Of a DNA stretch of 64,000 nt, positions 8,610-17,629 are shown one piece after another. The position numbers were made by a program, and so were the translations under genes. Below the pieces are notes generated by a model. It ran no database searches. It saw only the letters and a list, made by a program, of their open reading frames with translations, and was not told where the DNA came from. This DNA is from Bog-756 sp963830165 (GTDB lineage: Bacteria; Actinomycetota; Acidimicrobiia; Acidimicrobiales; RAAP-2): the NCBI GenBank assembly GCA_963830165.1, contig CAWHKZ010000011.1, positions 124,001 through 188,000 on the forward strand, read 5' to 3'. Each line of letters starts with the position of its first letter. Positions within the stretch are counted from its first letter, which is position 1.

Positions 8610-9137
8610 TCAGCGGTGGAGCCTCCAACGCCTCTTGGCCGTGGCCCCCGTGAAGGCGCCGACCTCGGCCGGAGTCCGGGCCGACGTGGACACCAGCTCC
8701 CTGTCGTCGCCCGGACGCCCGGTGAAGGAGGCGACGTCCAGGGAGGAGCGGGACTCGCCGTCGGCGAACTGGACGGTCACGACATCGGCCAGGTGGGTTC
8801 CGGCGACCGCCCGCTCGAACAGATCGGGGTACATGGGGCCGGCTTCGGGGCGCCGGTCGGACTCGCCGCTCCAGGTGCGCTTCTGGGGAAGCTCGGGGAC
8901 GGCAGAGGGATGCATGGCCCGGGCCGCCGCGACATCCGGTGCGTAGGCCATCTCGGGCACGTCGGTCATCTCGGGGACGGCGGACGGGTGCATGGCCCGG
9001 GCCGCCGCGACATCGGGTGCGTAGGTCGTCCCGGACACGTCGACGGGTTCGGCCTGCACCGACGGGTGCAGTTCCGGCGGGTGCCAGGTCCCGTCGCTGG
9101 CCAGCCACCATCCTGGTCCCTGCGGCTTGTCGCTCAT
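8610..9137 (-). CDS. Uncharacterised protein with GPGWWLASDG start and internal duplication
   Basis: 175 residues. The N-terminus MSDKPQGPGWWLASDGTWHPPE resembles the short Trp-rich module (DUF2510-like) that opens many actinobacterial proteins and may be a membrane-proximal or protein-binding tag. Residues after it contain YAPDVAAARAMHPSAVPE twice, separated by a short spacer. The rest (ADVVTVQFADGESRSSLDV) is unassigned. The ATG at 9137 is chosen over the GTG at 9152 because ggagaag precedes it at ribosome-site distance. No membrane span is visible. Function unknown. Confidence 0.65.
   Translation of the reverse strand: MSDKPQGPGWWLASDGTWHPPELHPSVQAEPVDVSGTTYAPDVAAARAMHPSAVPEMTDVPEMAYAPDVAAARAMHPSAVPELPQKRTWSGESDRRPEAGPMYPDLFERAVAGTHLADVVTVQFADGESRSSLDVASFTGRPGDDRELVSTSARTPAEVGAFTGATAKRRWRLHR
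8892..9023 (-). repeat. 78-bp-period duplication inside the GPGWWLASDG protein
   Basis: Two copies of a 54-base unit (8892-8945 and 8970-9023) encode the same 18 residues with only a few base differences, which suggests a recent in-frame duplication. Confidence 0.75.
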
Positions 9138-9322
9138 GTTCGGCTTCTCCACGTCATCGGTCGTCGTGCCGGCCCGGGACGATCCCCGGACTCCTGGAAC
9201 ATCGGCCGTTGCCGGGCGGGTCTTGAGCGATTCCGCACCGATTGACCGGCCAGGGCCGGTCGGTCCGGGACCCAGGGCCGGGCGGTCCGGGACCCGAGTG
9301 GGCCGCGCCGGTGACCGGTCGG

Positions 9323-9328
9323 TAACTT
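9323..9328 (+). promoter_or_regulatory. Candidate -10 box for a leaderless acyl-CoA dehydrogenase message
   Basis: TAACTT ends 6 bases before the ATG at 9335, the spacing seen at many starts in this window. Confidence 0.4.
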
Positions 9329-9334
9329 GGGGAG

Positions 9335-10483
9335 ATGGAGACCGCCTTCGCCCTGTCCGAGACCCACCGACAGTTCCGCGACTCGCTGCGTAAGTTCGCC
9401 GAGGCCCGGGTCGCTCCGAACGCCGCCGCCGTCGACCGCGACGCCGCCTACCCCCAGGCCTCGTTCGACGCCTGCCGCGACATGGAGCTGTGCGCCCTCG
9501 GCATCCCCGAGGCCTACGGGGGCGCCGGAGCCGACATGGTCACCCAGGCCATCATGGCCGAGGAGATCGCCCGGGTCTGTGCCTCGACCTCGGTGACCCT
9601 GCTCATCACCAAGCTGGGCATGCTGCCGGTGATGAACTGGGCCAGCGAGGACCTCAAGCAGGCCTATCTGCCGAAGATGGCGGCGGGGGAGTACCAGGCC
9701 AGCTACTGCCTGTCCGAGGCCGACGCCGGCTCCGACGTCGCCTCCATGCGGACCCGGGCGGTCCGGGACGGCGACGACTACGTGCTGACCGGGTCGAAGC
9801 ACTGGATCACCAACGCCGGCGTGTCCGACACCTACACGGTCTTCGCGGTGACCGATCCCGAAGCCGGTCGCCGCGGCATCAGCTGCTTCCTGGTCGAGGC
9901 GGGGTGGGGCGTGGAGGTGGGCCGGCACGAGGACAAGATGGGTCTGCGGGGCAGTCCCACGGCGGCGGTGACCTTCGACGGGGTGCGGGTGCCGCGGTCG
10001 CACCTGATCGGCGAGGAGGGCCAGGGCTTCGCCATCGCCATGCACACCCTCGACCGCAGCCGCCCGACCATCGGCTCCCAGGCCGTCGGCATCGCCCAGG
10101 GGGCCATCGACGCCGCGGCCGACTACATGGGCGAGCGCACCGCCTTCGGCAAGCCCATCGCCGACCTCCAGGGCCTGCGCTTCATGGTGGCCGACATGGC
10201 GATGAGGACCGAGGCAGCCCGGACCATGACCTACCGGGCCTGCTCGCTGATCGACAACGGCGACCCCGAGGGCGAGCTGACCACCATCGGCGCCATGGCC
10301 AAGTGCTTCGCCTCCGATACGGCCATGGCCGTGACCACCGACGCCGTGCAGCTGCTCGGCGGCTACGGCTACACGAAGGACTTTCCCGTGGAGCGGTTCA
10401 TGCGCGACGCCAAGATCACCCAGATCTACGAGGGCACCAACCAGATCCAGCGGGTGGTGATCGCCAAGGGGATCCTGGGGTAG
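9335..10483 (+). CDS. Acyl-CoA dehydrogenase
   Basis: 382 residues, standard length. FAD flavoprotein that inserts the alpha-beta double bond in acyl-CoA, passing electrons to ETF. The substrate/FAD signature YCLSEADAGSDVASMRT and the second signature VQLLGGYGYTKDFPVERFMRDAK are intact, and the catalytic base is probably E366 in QIYEGTNQIQR, the short/branched-chain position. It resembles the FadE25 type. A TANNNT box 6 bases upstream suggests a leaderless message. It stands alone: upstream is a convergent-or-divergent unknown on the other strand, downstream a patatin remnant. No KstR-like site was seen here. Confidence 0.92.
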   Translation: METAFALSETHRQFRDSLRKFAEARVAPNAAAVDRDAAYPQASFDACRDMELCALGIPEAYGGAGADMVTQAIMAEEIARVCASTSVTLLITKLGMLPVMNWASEDLKQAYLPKMAAGEYQASYCLSEADAGSDVASMRTRAVRDGDDYVLTGSKHWITNAGVSDTYTVFAVTDPEAGRRGISCFLVEAGWGVEVGRHEDKMGLRGSPTAAVTFDGVRVPRSHLIGEEGQGFAIAMHTLDRSRPTIGSQAVGIAQGAIDAAADYMGERTAFGKPIADLQGLRFMVADMAMRTEAARTMTYRACSLIDNGDPEGELTTIGAMAKCFASDTAMAVTTDAVQLLGGYGYTKDFPVERFMRDAKITQIYEGTNQIQRVVIAKGILG

Positions 10484-10903
10484 GGCCGCGGGCTCGTCGA
10501 CCTGGTGGACGCGGTCACTGCCGGCACCGCGCTGCCGGGGTCGTCCCCCACCGTCAGCATCAACGGCACTCGCTACATCAACGGCGGCGTACGCTCCCCC
10601 GAAAATGCCGACCTCGCCTCGGGCTACGCCGACGTCGTGGTGCTCTCGCCGTTCGGTGGACGGAGCGGGACGTTGCCCGAAGGCCAGTTCGAGGGCCTGC
10701 GCAGACCACCGGAATGGGGCATGGACCTGGAGGGTCAGGTCGGGGCCCTGCGCAGGCAGGGCAGCCGCGTCGAGGTGATCACGCCGGACGCCGAGTCCCG
10801 AGCGGCAATGGGCACGAACCAGATGGACCCGGCGACCCGCACCCCCGCTGCCCGTGCCGGCTTCGCCCAGGGCAGGCAGGCAGCGACATTCAATCTGCCC
10901 TGA
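10484..10903 (+). pseudogene. C-terminal remnant of a patatin-like phospholipase
   Basis: Directly after the acyl-CoA dehydrogenase stop, in the same frame, the sequence reads GLVDLVDAVTAGTALPG, then INGTRYINGGVRSPENADL, then MDPATRTPAARAGFAQG. These match the C-terminal third of RssA/patatin-like lipases, where the DGG turn supplies the catalytic Asp; here it reads NGG. The N-terminal half with the GxSxG serine is absent, because the dehydrogenase occupies that place. An open frame from GTG 10505 exists but cannot make a working enzyme. It is most likely the scar of a deletion or insertion. Confidence 0.6.
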
Positions 10904-11129
10904 AGATCATGCCGGTGCCACGATTGCGACGATCGGTCGTTCCGCGACAGGGGCCACAATTGCGGCGCCACAGAAGCGAACGTCGCCGTACGCAAGCACG
11001 CCGCCGTCGCTTGCGACACACCACTAGCCACCTCCATCGGGAGACGACGCCATGCTGATGATTGGCGCATCCAGGCGAATGTTGCCGCGCTCCGGGCGAC
11101 CATGGAATAGGCAGCCATAGAGTCTCGGC

Positions 11130-11660
11130 ATGGTCGAGACCCGGATCGTCATCGCGTGTGGCCAATGCGGGGCGTTCTGGGATCCCGCGGCTGAGCCTGC
11201 ATCGTGCACGGACCCGCGCCATGACCATCACCGGTTCGAATCGCACTTGCACCGCAGTCGTGTCGTGCTGCCAGACAGCACGGAGCTGACCGCCGTCTCC
11301 TTCGGCAGCATCGATCCCTATGCCCGCGACGTGCCCCCTGACTTCGGGCTCTACCTCGAAAAGAGGTGGCTGCCGCCATGGCCCCACGAACACCTGGACT
11401 GGCCCGACTTCGGTGTCCCGGACGATCCAGTCCTGGTTGTCGCGGCGCTTGAGTCTCTGCACCACCGGGCACGGGCGGGCCAACGCGTCGAGATCGGCTG
11501 CTACGGCGGCCACGGTCGCACCGGTACGGCGCTTGCCTGTCTCGCCATACTCTGCGGACAAGCGCCAGACGAAGCAGTCAGCTGGGTCCGCGCCAGGTAC
11601 TGCGAACGTGCAGTCGAGACGGACGAGCAAGAAGCGTTCGCCCGCAACTTCGCCACCTGA
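11130..11660 (+). CDS. Protein-tyrosine-phosphatase-like protein
   Basis: 176 residues. The P-loop GCYGGHGRTGTALACL fits the CX5R(S/T) signature of cysteine phosphatases, with Cys as nucleophile and Arg for phosphate binding. A possible general-acid Asp lies upstream in the HEHLDWPDFGVPDD stretch. The N-terminus has ACGQCGAFWDP...SCTDPRHDHH, a possible zinc-binding cluster. The GC content and codon use are less extreme than in neighbouring housekeeping genes, and the gene lies between a patatin remnant and an isolated ABC exporter, so recent acquisition is possible. TAGAGT ends 6 bases before the ATG, again leaderless-like. Substrate unknown. Confidence 0.75.
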   Translation: MVETRIVIACGQCGAFWDPAAEPASCTDPRHDHHRFESHLHRSRVVLPDSTELTAVSFGSIDPYARDVPPDFGLYLEKRWLPPWPHEHLDWPDFGVPDDPVLVVAALESLHHRARAGQRVEIGCYGGHGRTGTALACLAILCGQAPDEAVSWVRARYCERAVETDEQEAFARNFAT

Positions 11661-11720
11661 CACCTGTCCCGGTGTGGAGGACGAATCAGGGCACTTCGAG
11701 CGGCGGCTCAGGTGCCCCGA

Positions 11721-11996
11721 TCACCGGTCGGGCGGGGTAGGCCCGAGCCTACGAAATCCGACCCAAGCCCCGACTGCGGGAGCTTCGGTGGGAACCGGTG
11801 ACTGGTCTGACTTGGCTTGTCGGGACGATCCCCCCGTGAGGCTCCACAGCACTCCGATGCCGAGGCCAGCGGCAGCCCAAATGAAGATCCAACCCTCGTG
11901 AATCAGGTTCGGCGCTTCCACAATGCAGTGGTATCCGGGGTAGGAGCCGCCGTTACAGCCGTAGACGTCGGACCGCGTCAGCGCGAACCCGCCCAC
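11721..11996 (-). CDS. Possible small membrane protein
   Basis: A 91-codon frame with one clear hydrophobic segment (WIFIWAAAGLGIGVLWSL, about residues 36-53) preceded by a short Cys-containing segment and followed by a polar tail. It lies just downstream of the ABC exporter on the same strand. It has only a GTG start and no clear ribosome site, and I recognise no family. It may be a real single-span protein, a remnant, or a chance frame. Confidence 0.3.
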   Translation of the reverse strand: MGGFALTRSDVYGCNGGSYPGYHCIVEAPNLIHEGWIFIWAAAGLGIGVLWSLTGGSSRQAKSDQSPVPTEAPAVGAWVGFRRLGPTPPDR

Positions 11997-12039
11997 GTCG
12001 ACGACGGTCGCGACCGGTCGCCCGATCAGCGACGCACCA

Positions 12040-13839
12040 CTAGTCCCTCGACGGAGGGTCCTCGACGGCCTGGTGCCGGCTCAACACGATGTTCTGGTAT
12101 GCCGAACCGGCCAGGACCGCGTCCCGCTCGCCGTAGTCCGCGATCTTCCCGTTGACCATGACCAGCAGCAGGTCGCACTGCGCGGTCGTCTCGATCCGAT
12201 GCGAGATGATCACCACCGTGACGTGTCCCCTCAGCTCGGAGAGGGTCTGACGGATGAGCTCCTCGGTGCGTCCGTCGACCGCGCTGGTCGGCTCGTCCAG
12301 GACGATGAGCTTCGGGGAACCGATCAGCGCACGTGCGATGGCGAGGCGCTGCTTCTGTCCACCCGACAGGGCGCCTCCGCCCTCGCCGACGGGAGTGTCG
12401 TAACCGGCTGTCATCCGAACGACGTCATCGTGGAGGTTCGCCGACTTCGATGCCTCGATGACCTCGTTCTCCTCGAAGTCGCGGAAGAACCTGATGTTGT
12501 CGATGACCGAGCCCTGCAGGAGCACCGGTTCCTGTGGCACGAGCGCCACCGTGCTGTGTCCGTCACTCCTGGAGATCGCCGCCGCGTCCTCGCCGCCGAT
12601 CGTGGCCCGACCGCTCGTGGGCTCGCGTAGGCCGAGCAGGAGTTGGCTGATGGTCGTCTTGCCGCTGCCCGAGGGTCCGAGCACCCCGATGATCTTCCCC
12701 TCCGGGATGTGCATGGTGATGCCGTTGAGCGCGAGCGTCACCCCGTCGTAGGAGTAGTCGACGGCGTCGAAGTCCACGCCGAAGGACTCGGGTGCACGCT
12801 CTCCGGAGCTGACTCGGACATCGTCGTAGCGGCGGAGCTGCAGCGTGATGTCCTCGAGCATGCCCTGGGAGGCGCGGAGTCCCTGGATCGAGCCCTGGAC
12901 GCCCGAGCCGTAGCTGACCGATCGCAGCACGAGGAGGAGGATGGCTCCGAGCTCGGCGAACTTCGCATGCCCGGCGCTGGCAAGGAAGATGATCGCGACG
13001 ATGACGAATCCGAGCGCCAGGGACTGGTACAGGACAGGTGCGATGTTGATCAGACGCTGGCTCCTGCGGTACATGTGACCGGCGTCCTGGACCACCCTCC
13101 GGAGGGTGTCCAAGACCCGGGACTCCACGCCGAAGAGTCGGAAGTCCCGGCTCAGGCGGGTGAACTCGGTCACCTGCGTGGCCATGGCTCTGGTGGTCCT
13201 CGAGAGCTCCCGGTTCGCCCGCCTGCTCCGCTTGTTCAGTGGCCTGAGAATCTGCGAGAGCACGAGGCCGACGGCGATGACCCCGACCGCCGCGAGCGGG
13301 TCGACCGCCAGGGCCACCGCGAGGAGCCCGGACACCATGAGAAGCGATTGGAGACCGGTCGACAGGTTGTTGACGACGTTTGCCGTGGCCGTGCTGTTCA
13401 ACGTGAGGAGCTGTTGGATGTGCCCGAGCCGCTCGGTGGACTGGAAGGACCAGTTGGACTCGAAGAACCCGGTGACGACGCGGGTGCGGGTCGCGGTCAG
13501 CGCCTCTTCCGAAACTGACGTACTGAGCAGGGTGCCCAAGGTGGAGGTGGAGAAGAAGAGCGCCAATGCCACGAACGCGATGATGATCGCGGTGGTCAGG
13601 GAGAGGGACTGACCGAGGGCATGGATCGAGTGCTTGCCCCCGACCTCGGCCACCGCGACCTCTGAGATGAGCACCAGGAGGACCGCTTGACTGAGTCCAC
13701 CGACAAGGGAGAGGAGGGTGAAGGTCACGATCTTCAGACGCAGCGAGCCCAGATCGAGCGCCCGCATGACCGAGACCAGGGTGTCGGTCGGTGCGTCCTC
13801 GGTGCCGGGCGACCGGGTCCTGGAGAAGAATTTCATCAC
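12040..13839 (-). CDS. ABC exporter, fused membrane and ATPase domains
   Basis: 599-residue half-transporter of the MsbA/LmrA class that would work as a dimer. Residues 1 to about 320 form the transmembrane domain with roughly six spans (for example TFTLLSLVGGLSQAVLLVLI and SLALGFVIVAIIFLASAG). The nucleotide-binding domain has Walker A GPSGSGKT at 388-395, Q-loop VALVPQEPVLLQG, signature ALSGGQKQRLAIARAL, Walker B LIVLDEPTSAVD and H-loop IISHR, so it should be active. Substrate cannot be told from sequence. It stands alone, with about 490 non-coding bases upstream holding a TACAAT box. Confidence 0.9.
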   Translation of the reverse strand: MMKFFSRTRSPGTEDAPTDTLVSVMRALDLGSLRLKIVTFTLLSLVGGLSQAVLLVLISEVAVAEVGGKHSIHALGQSLSLTTAIIIAFVALALFFSTSTLGTLLSTSVSEEALTATRTRVVTGFFESNWSFQSTERLGHIQQLLTLNSTATANVVNNLSTGLQSLLMVSGLLAVALAVDPLAAVGVIAVGLVLSQILRPLNKRSRRANRELSRTTRAMATQVTEFTRLSRDFRLFGVESRVLDTLRRVVQDAGHMYRRSQRLINIAPVLYQSLALGFVIVAIIFLASAGHAKFAELGAILLLVLRSVSYGSGVQGSIQGLRASQGMLEDITLQLRRYDDVRVSSGERAPESFGVDFDAVDYSYDGVTLALNGITMHIPEGKIIGVLGPSGSGKTTISQLLLGLREPTSGRATIGGEDAAAISRSDGHSTVALVPQEPVLLQGSVIDNIRFFRDFEENEVIEASKSANLHDDVVRMTAGYDTPVGEGGGALSGGQKQRLAIARALIGSPKLIVLDEPTSAVDGRTEELIRQTLSELRGHVTVVIISHRIETTAQCDLLLVMVNGKIADYGERDAVLAGSAYQNIVLSRHQAVEDPPSRD

Positions 13840-14330
13840 TGGTCCCGTTTCGGCGGCGGCGGCGGATGCTCGGGTGCGAAAGTTCGCGACGCAAGATTGT
13901 AGCCCCTGGCCCTCATGACTGGCCCCGGCCCGGCCCAGTCGTCCGGGAGGCGATCGCAGCCCCCCTATTGACGATCTGGCATGTATGGAAAAGGGCTCTC
14001 GAGCGGTTCCACTGTGGGCGCTCAGCCGGTGCCCTCAGCTCGCCCCCGCGAGGGCCGGGCTGCGCTCGGCAACTCGTGCCGTGACCCGTGCGGACCTCCC
14101 ACATTCCGGACCGGGTTCCCGACCTGACCACCACCAAGGTGCTCCCGGCCGAGGAATACGTCGTTCGACCAGCGCTCGTCGTAGTCTCCCTCCAACCGCT
14201 GGCCGGGAAGCCGCTCGACACCGGATTGGCCACCGGAAAGCCCGCCTGGGCAACGGTTCCGCCGGGCCCGGCATCCGGCGACCGATGGCTGCCACACCCG
14301 ACCTGCCGCCCGCCGGCACGACGAGCTCTC
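13840..14330. other. Non-coding stretch upstream of the ABC exporter
   Basis: No frame here looks protein-coding. On the minus strand TACAAT (plus-strand bases 13896-13901) is a reasonable -10 box about 57 bases before the exporter ATG; no good -35 is obvious. The GC content drops locally around 13970-14000. The 3' end of the FtsX-type permease gene borders it on the other side. I see no repeat, RNA gene or terminator I would defend. Confidence 0.4.
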
Positions 14331-16910
14331 CTACTCTGCCGGCCGACGCGCCATTCCCTCCGGCTGCCGCCCGGCGAGGAGCCAGGCCGCGAGGCCGGCG
14401 GCGAGGGGCATGGCGACGACGATCAGGAACAGATTGCTCCAGGGCACGTGGTCGATGATGTCCGACAGCCCGCCCTCCAGGGCGTTGGAGTGGAACCAGC
14501 CGGCCAGTCCGACGTAGGCGGCCACCGTTCCGAGGAGCGAGCCGAGGAAGGCGAGACCGCCGGCCGTCACCGCCGTCATGGTGCGCCGGGTGAACGAGCC
14601 GGCACCGGTGGCCGTCAGCGTTCGCAGCTCGCTCGCCGTTTCGCTGCGGATGAGGCCGATGCTCATGGCGAGGATGCCGAGGGCCAGTGCGATCGCGAAC
14701 ACGGTGGCCCAGTTGACGATCTCGGCCGAGGTCGGCGCACTGTTCTTGGACTCCATGCTCAGCTCGGTCGTGGCTGCGACGGCCTGGGCGCTCGCGAGCT
14801 GGGTGGAGGTGATCTGGCTGCTCGCCTGGATCATCCAGCCGTCGACGCTGCTCTGATCCGCGAGGTGCAACCGGCGCAGCGCGCTCTCGGTGATCAGGGT
14901 GTTCGGTGCGTCCGTACCCGTGGGCAGCCGGCTCTCCTCCCGAACGACCGGGTGGGCGAGGCATCCTCCCGGTGAGCAGCTGTTCGTGTTCCCTGGCCCG
15001 GGCCCGGGACCCCCACCACCGCCCCCGCCCGAGCCGGGACCGACCAGTGGTCCGCCACCCTTGCCGCCACCACCTCCGTAGGTCAGCTGCACCCCGGAGC
15101 CGGACAGGCCGGGACGTGAGCTCAGGACGTCGACGTTCGACGGAATGGAGGACGGGTCGATGCCGTAGGCCCGTAGCAGAGCCGGCGTCGCCACGTAGAT
15201 CTGGCCGTCCCACTGCCGACCCGATGCGCTGGGGTTCTGCAGGCCGACGGAGGGCGCTGGACTGTCGAGTTCGACGACGCTGGTTGCACCAGCCGCGGCC
15301 GCGATGGCGTGGACGCCGGCCTCTTGTGACCGGAGTTCCTGCTGGGTCAGTGTGCCGACGACGGGATTGTTGCCGTTCTGGCCGTCGGGGCTCCACACGG
15401 CGAGCTCGTTCGACGCCAGGTTCGGGCCGACGTAGTCGAAGGTGTTGCTGTAGCGGGCGACCGCGACCGCACAGATGACCACCGCGATCAGCACGCCGAC
15501 GCTGATGGCCGAGAGCGCGGAGCCGGACCGGGCCCGGTACCGCGCCAGATCCCGTAGCGGCAGACGGATGGCGATGGGTGCCCGCTTCCCGATGCGGGCC
15601 AACAGCGCCAGGAAGAACGGCGCCACCAGGATGATCCCCGTGACCAGTGCGACGAACCCCGGAATCAGCCACAACACGCCACCGCTCCCGGAGGCTCCCG
15701 AGGCGGTGAACAGGAAGAACCCGATGACCAGCGCGACCACACCGGGGATGAGCGAGCGGTGGATCTGGCGCGGCGGTGCGGGGCGACCGGCCAGGGCGCC
15801 GACGACGGGTACGCGGGTGATGGCGCGCGCCGGGTGCCCGGCTGCCACGAAGGTGGCGACGACCGCGAGCACCATGGCCACCGCGATCACGGCCCAGGGC
15901 AGTGCGAACATCGGGATCAGGTGGTGAGCACTCTGCTCGTTCTGCGGGCGGTAGGCCAACCAGGCCACCAACCCCACCGCGAAGCCCACCACTGCTCCGA
16001 CGGCGCCGACGATGACGCCGTTGGCCCGCAGCACGAGCCGAATGTTCCTGTCCGTCGCCCCCATGGACTCGAGCAGTCCCAGGGCCCGGAGCCGGCGTTG
16101 CGCCAGCACCGTGAAGCCGCCGATCGACACCAGCGCGATCAACAGCATGCCGACGGTCGCCAATGCCAGCACGATGGTGTCGGGGTTGATCGAGTTGTTG
16201 TTGGCCAGCATGCCCGGCGCGGAGACGTTCGACCCGATGCGCCCCGGGTCCACCCCGGGTGCGTTGAAGAGGACATCCACCGAGGTGGGGTCCGTCACTT
16301 GTCCCGGCACGACGAGGGCGAACTCGTCGAGCAGGCTCTGCGGGTTCTGCACGATCCCGACGACCTTCCTGTCCCCTTCCGTCCACGTGTCGCCCACACC
16401 GAGGTGGAGCTCGGACGCCAGGCCGGAGGTGAGGGCCGTCTCGCCCGGCCCGGTCGGGTAGTGCCCGGACACCAGCTGCAGCATCGGGCCGCCGTAGGGA
16501 CCGTGCGGGTCCTGGGAGCGCAGTTCGTAGGTCTCGGTACTGCCCGGGATCCTGAGCGTCTCGTCGTCGATCACCTGGACCGTTCCGAAGCGGTGCTGGA
16601 GGGCGGCGATCTGTGTGGCCACCGTGTGCAGGCCTGACGGCTGCTTCCCGGAGATCGAGAAGGTCGCCAGGTCACCGGCGGTGCCGTACCCGGAGTTCAC
16701 CGGGGGCGGCGTGTTGGTGGCGACGGTGGCGCCGACCACGACGGCGGCCACGGCGGCGATGACGAGGAGCAGGATGAGCATCTGCTGGCGCCACTCACGC
16801 CGGAACAGACGCCAGGCCCATCGGATCATGGCCCGGCGGGCCGCCACCCCGCCGGTGGTGGACCCGTCGGCGGACCCGGTCGCCGGACGTTCGAGGACGC
16901 TGACACTCAT
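14331..16910 (-). CDS. ABC transporter permease, FtsX/MacB type
   Basis: 859 residues. An N-terminal span (MLILLLVIAAVAAVVVGATV) is followed by a large extracytoplasmic domain, then several spans (for example TIVLALATVGMLLIALVSIGG) and a second FtsX module near the C-terminus: the two-FtsX layout of lipoprotein or antibiotic exporters. The ATG at 16910 overlaps the stop of the ATPase gene, so that start is preferred to the frame's upper limit at 17009. A Gly/Pro-rich low-complexity loop (plus-strand 14990-15080) interrupts the second extracytoplasmic part. It works with the ATPase and PadR genes just upstream. Confidence 0.88.
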   Translation of the reverse strand: MSVSVLERPATGSADGSTTGGVAARRAMIRWAWRLFRREWRQQMLILLLVIAAVAAVVVGATVATNTPPPVNSGYGTAGDLATFSISGKQPSGLHTVATQIAALQHRFGTVQVIDDETLRIPGSTETYELRSQDPHGPYGGPMLQLVSGHYPTGPGETALTSGLASELHLGVGDTWTEGDRKVVGIVQNPQSLLDEFALVVPGQVTDPTSVDVLFNAPGVDPGRIGSNVSAPGMLANNNSINPDTIVLALATVGMLLIALVSIGGFTVLAQRRLRALGLLESMGATDRNIRLVLRANGVIVGAVGAVVGFAVGLVAWLAYRPQNEQSAHHLIPMFALPWAVIAVAMVLAVVATFVAAGHPARAITRVPVVGALAGRPAPPRQIHRSLIPGVVALVIGFFLFTASGASGSGGVLWLIPGFVALVTGIILVAPFFLALLARIGKRAPIAIRLPLRDLARYRARSGSALSAISVGVLIAVVICAVAVARYSNTFDYVGPNLASNELAVWSPDGQNGNNPVVGTLTQQELRSQEAGVHAIAAAAGATSVVELDSPAPSVGLQNPSASGRQWDGQIYVATPALLRAYGIDPSSIPSNVDVLSSRPGLSGSGVQLTYGGGGGKGGGPLVGPGSGGGGGGGPGPGPGNTNSCSPGGCLAHPVVREESRLPTGTDAPNTLITESALRRLHLADQSSVDGWMIQASSQITSTQLASAQAVAATTELSMESKNSAPTSAEIVNWATVFAIALALGILAMSIGLIRSETASELRTLTATGAGSFTRRTMTAVTAGGLAFLGSLLGTVAAYVGLAGWFHSNALEGGLSDIIDHVPWSNLFLIVVAMPLAAGLAAWLLAGRQPEGMARRPAE

Positions 16911-17629
16911 CGGTTCGGGAGGTTGGCGAGCGCCGCGTCCGGGCTCTCGACCGGCAGTGTCTGGTCGACGATCCGGCCGTCGCGGAGGAAGACCACGCGG
17001 TCGGCCCACGAGGCGAGCTGGGCGTCGTGGGTCACGACGACAGCGGTGGTGCCCCGGTGGCAGGCCGCCAGGATCAGGCGCATGACGGCCTCGGCGCTGG
17101 CGGAGTCGAGCGCGCCGGACGGCTCGTCGGCCAGCAGCAACCGGCGGTTACCCACGACGGCGCGGGCGATGGCGACACGCTGGCGTTCACCGCCCGACAG
17201 CTGGTCGGGGTAGTGCGAGGCGCGGTCCTGCAGCCCGAACTCCTCGAGCGAGTCGAGTGCCGCCGTCCGGGCCTTGCGGGCGGATACCCCGTCGAGCTCG
17301 AGGGGAAGGGACACGTTCTCCGCCGCGCTCAGGCCGGCGAGCAGGTTGTAGTCCTGGAAGACGTAGCCGATCGACTGCCGACGCAACCGAGCCCTGCCGT
17401 TGCGCGACACGGACGACAGGGCCCGGTCGTCGATGTAGACCTCGCCGCTGGTCGGATCCTCGAGGCTGCCGGCGATGGTCAGGAGCGTGCTCTTGCCTGA
17501 GCCGCTGGCGCCCATGATGGCCACCAACGAGCCGGCCTCGACGGACAGGTCGACCCGCTGGAGGGCGTGCACCTCGGTAGCGCCGTGACCGTAGGTCTTG
17601 GAGATGTCGCGTAGCTCGAGATAGCTCAT
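16907..17629 (-). CDS. ABC transporter ATP-binding protein, LolD/MacB type
   Basis: 240-residue ATPase. Walker A is GASGSGKST, the signature LSGGERQRVAIARAVVG, Walker B LLLADEPSGALD and H-loop VVTHD. The order VHALQRVDLSVEAGS...SIGYVFQDYNLL is characteristic of the LolD/MacB/FtsE group that powers FtsX-type permeases. Its stop overlaps the ATG of the permease and its start overlaps the PadR stop, so three genes form one operon. Acts at the inner face of the membrane. Confidence 0.93.
   Translation of the reverse strand: MSYLELRDISKTYGHGATEVHALQRVDLSVEAGSLVAIMGASGSGKSTLLTIAGSLEDPTSGEVYIDDRALSSVSRNGRARLRRQSIGYVFQDYNLLAGLSAAENVSLPLELDGVSARKARTAALDSLEEFGLQDRASHYPDQLSGGERQRVAIARAVVGNRRLLLADEPSGALDSASAEAVMRLILAACHRGTTAVVVTHDAQLASWADRVVFLRDGRIVDQTLPVESPDAALANLPNR

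Noticed and set aside
10735..11118. Minus-strand frame of 127 codons behind the patatin remnant
   Set aside because: No recognisable domain and it overlaps the remnant; the residues look like a chance frame.
13985..14458. Plus-strand frame of 157 codons in the gap and the end of the permease gene
   Set aside because: Overlaps the antisense end of the FtsX gene and is Arg/Pro/Gly-rich without any recognisable segment.
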